DNA of 6,084 nucleotides from Alphaproteobacteria bacterium (GTDB lineage: Bacteria; Pseudomonadota; Alphaproteobacteria; Rhodospirillales; Rhodospirillaceae): positions 1-6,084 of the forward strand of contig QKGW01000567.1 of assembly GCA_003250275.1 (NCBI GenBank), in the 5' to 3' direction. Below, in pieces: positions 1 through 5,229 of this stretch. How positions within the stretch are numbered: the first letter of the stretch is position 1; the number at the start of each line of letters is the position of its first letter. The position numbers were made by a program, and so were the translations under genes. The notes beneath the pieces were generated by a model. That model had not been told where the DNA came from and made no database searches. It saw nothing but the letters and a program-made list of their open reading frames with translations.

Positions 1-245
1 ATCAGCTTGCGCGCGCGGTCGCGGGTGCGGAGTTCGAGCGCACGGTCGGTCTCCGAGGAGGCCCGGTCGGCGATGTCCGCCTCGTTCACCGGTCCTTCGC
101 GCAGATGATCGAGCGTCTCCTCCGACTCACGCAGGAGGTCGGAACGCCAATCGAGCAGCTTCCGGCGAAAATACTCGACCATCCGCTCGTTCATGAATTC
201 TTCGTCCTCGGACGGCCGGTAATCCGGCGACAACATCACGGTCAT
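1..245 (-). CDS. dksA: DksA, RNA polymerase-binding transcription factor (5' part, cut by the window edge)
   Basis: DksA binds the RNA polymerase secondary channel and, with ppGpp, adjusts transcription initiation. The 81 complete codons in the window read on the minus strand from ATG at 245 to the left edge. Seen directly: the N-terminal segment DYRPSEDEEFMNERM (residues 8-22), a helical stretch with YFRRKLLDW (25-33), then DIADRAS (57-63), which matches the DxxDxA coiled-coil tip motif (D57, D60, A62) that acts on the polymerase active site. ETDRALELRTRDRARKL (65-81) begins the returning helix. The C-terminal zinc-finger region lies outside the window, so whether its cysteines are intact cannot be seen. 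The start is ambiguous: a second ATG at 236 has AGGGA (249-245) 8 nt upstream, while the ATG at 245 has GAGG (254-251) 5 nt upstream. Homologues I recall usually have a few residues before DYRPSE, which fits either start. It lies 146 bp behind fliX and seems to have its own promoter. Confidence 0.93.
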   Translation of the reverse strand, partial: MTVMLSPDYRPSEDEEFMNERMVEYFRRKLLDWRSDLLRESEETLDHLREGPVNEADIADRASSETDRALELRTRDRARKL

Positions 246-321
246 CCCTGCCTCATCCTCCCCAGGTCCGAAACTACCCCCCGTGGCGGACGCGCCGCCG
301 GCCCTAATAATCGCGCGTCGC

Positions 322-350
322 AATATAGGGACGAGTATGTTTTTGAGCAA
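322..350 (-). promoter_or_regulatory. candidate sigma70-type promoter for dksA
   Basis: On the minus strand, TTGCTC (350-345) is followed after exactly 17 bp by TATATT (327-322). The -10 matches five of six consensus bases and the -35 matches the first three. Transcription would start near 315, giving a leader of about 70 nt before dksA. The -10 stands out as AT-rich in a very GC-rich background. This would let dksA be expressed apart from fliX, as expected for a global regulator. It is inferred from consensus match only. Confidence 0.5.
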
Positions 351-391
351 CACTTTCCGTGCGGATTTGGAAACGCGCGCGTCGCAGCGCC

Positions 392-832
392 TCAACCGGA
401 GATTCCGCGGGTGAGCTTGGCAAGCTCCACCTCGGCGCGCAATTCGATCTCGTCGAGCAGCGCGCCCAAACGCGGGTCGATGCCCGCTTCCCGTTTGGAG
501 CGCACCATACGCGCGAGATCGGCGAGGTCCTGCTTCGGCACCGCGCCGGTGAGGAGACCGATGCGCACGCCCTCGAGGCGGTCGAGGAGTTCCTCGCCGC
601 GCTGCGCCATCCGCGCGCGCGCCTTCGACCCGGCGTCGGGATCGACCGACTGGGCCGCGAGAATCGCCTCGACTCCGGAGAGCGAGACCGCGCCTTCGAC
701 CGCCTGGGCCCCTTCGGCGCCTTCGACGCCGCCGAGGTATTCGGCGAATCCGGCACCCTCGACGCGTTGCTTCGCATCGCTCTTGCGCACCCGCTGGGGG
801 CCGGAGGTGGAACCCGTGGAACCGACCTTCAT
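392..832 (-). CDS. fliX: FliX, flagellar assembly checkpoint regulator
   Basis: FliX is an alphaproteobacterial regulator. In Caulobacter it works with the sigma54 activator FlbD to couple early basal-body assembly to transcription of later flagellar genes. The protein here is 146 aa, close to the family's usual length of about 140. Seen directly: an N-terminus MKVGSTGST typical of FliX, a low-complexity Gly/Ala/Glu segment (about 24-50), then the conserved part with SLSGVEAILAAQ (50-61), a helical region GEELLDRLEGVRIGLLTGAVPK (79-100, in two halves around R90) and the closing helix LLDEIELRAEVELAKL (125-140). I chose ATG at 832 because AAGGA (843-839) lies 6 nt upstream and the N-terminus then matches the family; a GTG at 856 would add eight unconserved residues. 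It is divergent from flgI, with the control region between them, and precedes dksA. No FlbD gene is in the window. Confidence 0.9.
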   Translation of the reverse strand: MKVGSTGSTSGPQRVRKSDAKQRVEGAGFAEYLGGVEGAEGAQAVEGAVSLSGVEAILAAQSVDPDAGSKARARMAQRGEELLDRLEGVRIGLLTGAVPKQDLADLARMVRSKREAGIDPRLGALLDEIELRAEVELAKLTRGISG

Positions 833-890
833 GCGTGATCCTTCGTCCTGTGACACCCGAGTCTACAACCAAGCCGCGGCGGGCCAAATG

Positions 891-903
891 GGCAAATTTT
901 GCC
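891..903. promoter_or_regulatory. palindromic operator/enhancer site 1 (candidate ftr-like site)
   Basis: GGCAAATTTTGCC is a perfect 6+1+6 palindrome. Its centre (897) is 28 bp from that of a second, related palindrome and about 138 bp upstream of the predicted flgI transcription start. This is the usual distance range for enhancers bound by NtrC-family activators of sigma54 polymerase. In Caulobacter such flagellar sites (ftr) bind FlbD, so an FlbD-like activator is the natural candidate. It also lies 59 bp upstream of the fliX start codon, where a bound protein could affect fliX transcription. The identity of the bound protein is inferred. Confidence 0.6.
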
Positions 904-916
904 GCCCTGCAGGAAT

Positions 917-933
917 CCGGCAAATGTTGCCGG
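917..933. promoter_or_regulatory. palindromic operator/enhancer site 2 (candidate ftr-like site)
   Basis: CCGGCAAATGTTGCCGG is a perfect inverted repeat with 7-bp arms and a 3-bp centre. It shares GGCAAAT and TTGCC with site 1, so the two look like copies of one binding site. Its centre (925) is about 110 bp upstream of the predicted flgI transcription start. Paired sites are common for NtrC-family activators, which act as oligomers. A rho-independent terminator is unlikely: no T-run follows, and both flanking genes point away from it. Confidence 0.6.
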
Positions 934-968
934 GGCACCCGCGGCTTTTTGCCTCCCCGCACCCCCGA

Positions 969-981
969 AATCAACCGACAA
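969..981. promoter_or_regulatory. weak candidate IHF site between the enhancer sites and the sigma54 promoter
   Basis: AATCAA (969-974) matches the WATCAA half of the IHF consensus WATCAANNNNTTR fully, but the TTR part matches only at the last base. It sits in the only A/T-richer stretch of the gap (about 965-1005), between the palindromes and the promoter, where IHF usually bends DNA at enhancer-dependent promoters. The location supports it more than the sequence does. Confidence 0.3.
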
Positions 982-1008
982 TTCCTTGAAATAGAACGAA
1001 ACAGACCC

Positions 1009-1024
1009 TGGCACGGGGTTCGCA
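1009..1024 (+). promoter_or_regulatory. sigma54 (RpoN) promoter for the flgI operon
   Basis: TGGCACGGGGTTCGCA matches the consensus TGGCACGN4TTGCA at every specified base but one (C for T at 1021). The invariant GG (1010-1011) and GC (1022-1023) have the correct spacing. Transcription would start near 1035, giving a leader of about 48 nt before flgI. The match, the two upstream palindromes and the flagellar genes downstream support one another. It implies that flgI and the genes behind it need RpoN and an ATP-driven activator, as middle and late flagellar genes of Caulobacter do. Confidence 0.85.
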
Positions 1025-1082
1025 AGGAAAGGCCGGGATGGTCTCTTCGGGGGCCTCCAGGTGATATGCAGGGATCGTAGCC

Positions 1083-2216
1083 ATGGCATCGGTATTCAAA
1101 CGCCTCAACCTCCTTCGCGGTTTCGCGGCGCTCGCGCTCGGCCTTCTCGTGGCCGGACAGCCCGCGTTCGCCTCGTCGCGGATCAAGGACATCGCCGAGG
1201 TCGAGGGCGTGCGCGACAACGTGCTGATTGGCTACGGCCTGGTCGTCGGCCTCAACGGCACCGGCGACAAGACCGACGACATCACCTTCACCAAGGAAAG
1301 CCTGATCGCGATGCTCGAACGCCTCGGCGTCAACACCCGCGACGGCAAGCTCGACACCAAGAACATCGCGGCGGTGATGGTCACCGCTACCCTGCCCGCG
1401 TTCTCGCGCCAGGGCACCCGCATCGACGTCACCGTTTCGGCGATGGGCAAGGCCACCAGCCTGCAGGGCGGCACCCTCCTGGTGACGCCGCTGGTCGGCG
1501 CCGACGGCGAGGTCTACGCGGTGAGCCAGGGCCAGGTCGCGATCGGCGGCTTCTCCGCCACCGGCCAGGGGCAGAGCGTCACCAAGGGCGTGCCGACCTC
1601 GGGCCGGATCGCCAACGGTGCGATCGTCGAACGCGAAATCCCGTTCTCGCTGAATTCGCTGCGCGACATCAAGCTGTCGCTGCGCAACCCCGATTTCACC
1701 ACCGCGCGGCGGATCAGCCAGGCGGTCAACGCCTACCTCGGCACCCGCGTCGCCAACCCGCTCGACCCGTCGACGGTGCAGATCGCGGTGCCCGCGAGCT
1801 ACGCCGGTTCGGTGGTCGACCTGATCACCGACGTCGAGCAGCTCCGCGTCGAGCCCGACCAGCTCGCCCGCGTGGTGATCGACGAGAAGTCCGGCATCAT
1901 CGTCATCGGCGCCAACGTGCGCATCAGCGAGGTGGCGATCGCCCAGGGCAACCTCACCATCCGCGTCACCGAGACGCCGCAGGTCTCGCAGCCCGCGCCG
2001 TTCTCCGCCACCGGCACGACCACGGTGGTGCCGCGCACCGACATCCAGGTCGACGAGAACGCCGACAAGCGCCTCGCAATCGTCAACGAGGGTGTGTCGC
2101 TGCAGGAACTCGTCGACGGCCTCAACGCCCTCGGTGTCGGCCCGCGCGACATGATCGGCATCCTCCAGGCGATCAAGGCCGCGGGCGCGCTCAACGCCGA
2201 AATCGAGGTGATGTAA
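1083..2216 (+). CDS. flgI: FlgI, flagellar P-ring protein precursor
   Basis: FlgI is exported by Sec to the periplasm, where it forms the P-ring around the rod in the peptidoglycan layer; FlgA is its usual chaperone but is not in this window. The protein is 377 aa, typical for the family. Seen directly: a signal peptide with basic residues (K6, R7, R12), a hydrophobic core (about 14-25) and a likely cleavage after AFA (residue 30). The conserved mature N-terminus follows, with RIKDIAEVEGVRDN (33-46) and GYGLVVGLNGTGDKT (50-64), and the typical C-terminal end LNAEIEVM. ATG at 1083 is chosen because AGGGA (1070-1074) lies 8 nt upstream and the signal peptide begins there. It is the first gene behind the sigma54 promoter, and its stop codon overlaps the start of flgJ by 1 nt (TAATG). 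Confidence 0.97.
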   Translation: MASVFKRLNLLRGFAALALGLLVAGQPAFASSRIKDIAEVEGVRDNVLIGYGLVVGLNGTGDKTDDITFTKESLIAMLERLGVNTRDGKLDTKNIAAVMVTATLPAFSRQGTRIDVTVSAMGKATSLQGGTLLVTPLVGADGEVYAVSQGQVAIGGFSATGQGQSVTKGVPTSGRIANGAIVEREIPFSLNSLRDIKLSLRNPDFTTARRISQAVNAYLGTRVANPLDPSTVQIAVPASYAGSVVDLITDVEQLRVEPDQLARVVIDEKSGIIVIGANVRISEVAIAQGNLTIRVTETPQVSQPAPFSATGTTTVVPRTDIQVDENADKRLAIVNEGVSLQELVDGLNALGVGPRDMIGILQAIKAAGALNAEIEVM

Positions 2217-2545
2217 TGGACGCCTCGCCGCTCGCGATGTTCGACGCCCGGACCGACGCGGTCACCCGCGCGCAGCCGGCGGCGTCGCGCGTCGCGAAGA
2301 CGGCGACCAAGGCCGAGGCCGAAGCCGCGGGCGAGAAGTTCGAGGCGATGTTCCTCAGCCAGATGTTCCAATACATGTTCGAGGGCCTCGACTCCGATCC
2401 GGTGTTCGGCGGCGGCAACGCCGAGAACATGTACCGTTCCCTGATGGTCGACGAATACGGCAAGCAGGTCGCCAAGCACGGCGGCATCGGCATCGCCGAC
2501 CATGTGACCCGCACTCTGCTCGCCGCGCAGGAGAAGCACCCATGA
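2216..2545 (+). CDS. flgJ: FlgJ-type rod-binding protein without muramidase domain
   Basis: FlgJ caps or scaffolds the growing rod; the enterobacterial protein (about 313 aa) also carries a C-terminal peptidoglycan hydrolase domain. This 109-aa form has only the N-terminal rod-binding domain: KFEAMFLSQMFQYMFEGL (41-58), DPVFGGGNAENMYRSLMVDEYGKQVAKHGGIGIADHV (61-97, in several short conserved blocks), preceded by a charged, Ala-rich leader. It has no room for the hydrolase domain. The start overlaps the flgI stop by 1 nt and has GAGG (2205-2208) 7 nt upstream, so translation is probably coupled to flgI. Short FlgJ is normal in alphaproteobacteria, where a separate lytic enzyme is expected to open the wall; none is encoded here. 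Confidence 0.9.
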   Translation: MDASPLAMFDARTDAVTRAQPAASRVAKTATKAEAEAAGEKFEAMFLSQMFQYMFEGLDSDPVFGGGNAENMYRSLMVDEYGKQVAKHGGIGIADHVTRTLLAAQEKHP

Positions 2546-3006
2546 CCGCAGACCCCATCGAACTCAAGCCGCGCGAACGCCGCAGCATCGACGACCTCAA
2601 GCTGGTGATGACCAACCTCGCCAATCTGATCGAGGCGGAGAACGCCGCGCTCTCCGGGCACAAGATCGACACGGTGAAGGCGCTCTCGGCCAACAAGTGG
2701 ACGCTGACGCGCAACTACCGCAACCAGATGCAGGCGATCGCCGACGCGCCCGCGATCCTCCAGGCGCTCGACCCCGAGGAACGCGCCGAAATGCGCACCC
2801 TGGGCGAACGCCTCGACCGCGAGTGCAAGCGCAACGAACTGCTGCTCGAAGCCAACATCGACGCCGCCAACCGCGTGATGTCGGCGATGGTCGACGGCGT
2901 CAAGCAGGCCTCCGAGCGCGGCGCGGTGTATGGCCGCTCGGGCGCGCTCAAGGGCATCTCGGCCGATGGCCGGCCGCTCGCGGTGAGCTTCAACCGCGAA
3001 CTCTAA
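2542..3006 (+). CDS. FlgN-like flagellar export chaperone
   Basis: A 154-aa, mostly helical, charged protein without signal peptide or membrane segment. Its size, predicted long helices (about 13-60 and 75-125) and position directly before flgK and flgL fit the FlgN family. Those cytoplasmic chaperones bind the C-termini of FlgK and FlgL and bring them to the type III export gate. Conserved-looking pieces are LANLIEAENAALSGHK (26-41), RNELLLEANIDAANRVM (97-113) and a C-terminal YGRSGALKG (about 129-137). FlgN sequences diverge widely and I recognise this one mainly by context, so no symbol is given; some alphaproteobacterial relatives may be annotated FlbY. ATG at 2542 overlaps the flgJ stop (ATGA) and has AGGAG (2529-2533) 8 nt upstream, so the start is well supported. 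Confidence 0.75.
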   Translation: MTADPIELKPRERRSIDDLKLVMTNLANLIEAENAALSGHKIDTVKALSANKWTLTRNYRNQMQAIADAPAILQALDPEERAEMRTLGERLDRECKRNELLLEANIDAANRVMSAMVDGVKQASERGAVYGRSGALKGISADGRPLAVSFNREL

Positions 3007-3039
3007 GTCAGGTTTCAACCCCGCTTCCGCGAGGTCTCC

Positions 3040-5211
3040 ATGTCGATCACTCTCGCCCTCGGCGCCGCGATGTCCGGCCTGTCCACCGCCCAACAGGGCC
3101 TGGATTCGGTCTCGCGCAACATCTCGAACGTCAACACCAGGGGCTACACCCGCAAGGTCTTCGTCCAGGAGAGCCAGATCCTCGCGGGCAAGGGCGTCGG
3201 CGTGCGCGCCAAGGGCCTCGAACGCACCGTCGACGAGAGCCTGATGCGCGACATCCGCCGCGCCGCCGCGATCGCGGGCGACTACACGGTCAAGACCAAC
3301 TACTACGCGCGCATCCAGGACACCTTCGGCACGCCCGCGGACAACAGCTCGATCTCGCACACCATCGCCAACCTCGCCGAGCAGTTCGAGACCCTCGGGC
3401 TCGACGTCAGCAGCCTCACCCAGGCGTCGAACGTGGTGCGGTCCGCCGAGGACGTCGCCGACCAGCTCGCGCGGATGACGAGCGCGGTGCAGGACCTGCG
3501 CCTCGAGGCCGACCGCTCGATCGAATCCGACGTGCAGAGCGTCAACGACCTGCTCGAGCGGATCGACACCCTCAACGCCCAGATCGTCCGCTCGCAGAAC
3601 ACCTTCCAGGACACCGGCGACCTCGAGGACCAGCGCGACCAGGCGCTCACCGATCTCGCGGGCTACATCGACTTCAGCTACTTCAAGCGCGATTCCGGCG
3701 AGGTGATCATCCTCACCACCTCGGGTGCGAGCCTGCTCGACAAGAACCCGGTCACCCTCACCCATCAGGCGGTGACCAAGACCGACGCCGGGCTCACCTA
3801 CGAGGGCGGCAACTTCAACGGCATCACCGCCAACGGCATCGACATCACCAAGGACTTCAAGTCCGGCTCGATCGCCGCCTACGTCGAGATGCGCGACACC
3901 ACGCTGACCGCGATGCAGTCCGAGATCGACGAACTCGCGGCGCAGATGAAGGACGAGCTCAACGCGGCGCACAACCGCGGCACGCCGTATCCCGAGCTGG
4001 CGCAGAGCTTCTCCGGCAGCCGCACCTTCATCGACCCGGCGAACCAGACGATCACCCTCGGCACCGGCGACGTCGCCCTCGTCCTCTACAACGCCGACGG
4101 CACCCAGGCGGCGCAGTCGACGATCAAGGACCAGCTCACCCTGCTCAACGGCGGCACCCCGACCGATAGCGGCTCGGTGAACGACGTCGTCGCCGCGCTC
4201 AACAACTTCTTCAGCGGCTACGCGGGCGGTTCGGTGAGCTGGGCGTCGGTCGACGCGGACGGGCACGTCGCCATCGACATTCCCTCGACCGAGACGGTCG
4301 GCTTCGCGATGCGCGACGAGGACGTCACCCACGCCGCCTCCGACATCTCGGTGCAGTTCGACGCCAACGGCGACGGCCTCTCCGACCAGACGGTGAAGGG
4401 CTTCTCCAACTTCTTCGGGCTCAACGACTTCTACGTCGATAGCCGGAGCGACTACCTCTACGATTCGAAGATCGTCTCGACCGGCTGGAAGGCCTCGACG
4501 ACCTCGGAGATGCAGTTCGGCGTCGCCGGAGACACCGACATCGCGCGGATCAGCATCGGCCCGCAGGACACCATCCAGTCGATCGCGGCGAAGATCAACG
4601 CCGACCCCGACCTCGCCGCCGCCAACATCTCCGCCGCGGTGGTCAACGAGGGCGCGGGCGTGCGCCTGCGCATCCTCCAGAACGACGGCGCGGAGATGGT
4701 CGTCACCGAGACCACCTCGGCGGGCGTGCTTTCGCGCCTCGGGGTCGAGGCGTCCAACTCCGGCACCGCCGCGGCGCTCGGCGTGCGCAGCGATCTTTCC
4801 GCCAACCCCTCGCTGCTCGCCTCGGGGGTGACCCAGCGCAACGCCGATACCGGCCAGTACACCCTCGGCGTCGGCGACAACTCGATCGCCAACGCGATGG
4901 CGGCGGTGTTCGATGCCCAGGTCGCCTTCGGCGCGTCGGGCAAGATCGCCGCCGGCAACCAGACCTTCAGCGAATACGCCGCCTCGATCCTGTCGCAGAA
5001 CTCCTCGGAGGCCGCGCGCGCCGAAAGCCAGGCCGCGACGCAGCAGACCCTGGTGGACTCGCTCAACCTCAAGCAGGGGCAGATCAGCGGCGTCAATCTC
5101 GACGAGGAACTGACCCAGTTGATCATCTACCAGCAGGCCTACTCGGCCGCCGCGCGGGTGATCACCACCAACCAGCAACTGTTCGACGTCCTCAACAACA
5201 TCAAGACCTGA
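3040..5211 (+). CDS. flgK: FlgK, hook-filament junction protein 1 (HAP1)
   Basis: FlgK is exported through the flagellar type III system and forms the first junction layer between hook and filament. Seen directly: the N-terminal rod-like helix (1-26) and signature NISNVNTRGYTRK (27-39), a long helical D1 region (about 90-235), and the C-terminal helix with GVNLDEELTQLIIYQQAYSAAARVI (684-708, in two halves) ending LNNIKT. These are the terminal parts that zip together in axial proteins. At 723 aa it is much longer than the 553 aa of the Salmonella protein; the excess lies in the middle. That part holds a DxNxDGxxD loop (441-449) and a segment resembling the flagellin/hook IN motif (about 493-550, with IN at 519-520). 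The start has GAGG (3031-3034) 5 nt upstream. The 33-nt gap after the FlgN-like gene has no promoter I can recognise. Confidence 0.96.
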   Translation: MSITLALGAAMSGLSTAQQGLDSVSRNISNVNTRGYTRKVFVQESQILAGKGVGVRAKGLERTVDESLMRDIRRAAAIAGDYTVKTNYYARIQDTFGTPADNSSISHTIANLAEQFETLGLDVSSLTQASNVVRSAEDVADQLARMTSAVQDLRLEADRSIESDVQSVNDLLERIDTLNAQIVRSQNTFQDTGDLEDQRDQALTDLAGYIDFSYFKRDSGEVIILTTSGASLLDKNPVTLTHQAVTKTDAGLTYEGGNFNGITANGIDITKDFKSGSIAAYVEMRDTTLTAMQSEIDELAAQMKDELNAAHNRGTPYPELAQSFSGSRTFIDPANQTITLGTGDVALVLYNADGTQAAQSTIKDQLTLLNGGTPTDSGSVNDVVAALNNFFSGYAGGSVSWASVDADGHVAIDIPSTETVGFAMRDEDVTHAASDISVQFDANGDGLSDQTVKGFSNFFGLNDFYVDSRSDYLYDSKIVSTGWKASTTSEMQFGVAGDTDIARISIGPQDTIQSIAAKINADPDLAAANISAAVVNEGAGVRLRILQNDGAEMVVTETTSAGVLSRLGVEASNSGTAAALGVRSDLSANPSLLASGVTQRNADTGQYTLGVGDNSIANAMAAVFDAQVAFGASGKIAAGNQTFSEYAASILSQNSSEAARAESQAATQQTLVDSLNLKQGQISGVNLDEELTQLIIYQQAYSAAARVITTNQQLFDVLNNIKT

Positions 5212-5229
5212 GGATAAAGGAGAGCCACG

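Noticed and set aside
285..299. Short GGCGG/CCGCC hairpin in the dksA leader
   Set aside because: A 5-bp GC stem is expected by chance in such GC-rich DNA, and no riboswitch or attenuator pattern is visible around it.
413..427. Palindrome GAGCTTGGCAAGCTC near the end of fliX
   Set aside because: It lies inside the conserved C-terminal codons of fliX (ELAKL) and has no T-run; best explained by the coding sequence.
855..890. Possible sigma54 or sigma70 promoter facing fliX
   Set aside because: The TGGC on the minus strand has its GC partner one base off the required spacing, and the best -10/-35 pair (TAGACT, TTGGCC, 16-bp spacer) is too weak to call.
917..933. Hairpin as a rho-independent terminator
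   Set aside because: No T-run follows on either strand and both neighbouring genes are transcribed away from it, so there is nothing to terminate.
105..989. Plus-strand open frame covering dksA, fliX and the control region
   Set aside because: It lies opposite two recognised minus-strand genes and its Ser/Arg/Pro-rich product has no family features.
1061..2215. Long plus-strand open frame running through flgI in another frame and joining flgJ
   Set aside because: The Arg/Pro/His-rich upstream part is a shadow of flgI; only the part from the ATG at 2216 is a real gene.
2697..4169. 490-codon plus-strand open frame across the flgN-like gene and flgK
   Set aside because: Arg/Pro/His-rich shadow of the two genes in another frame, without a recognisable domain.
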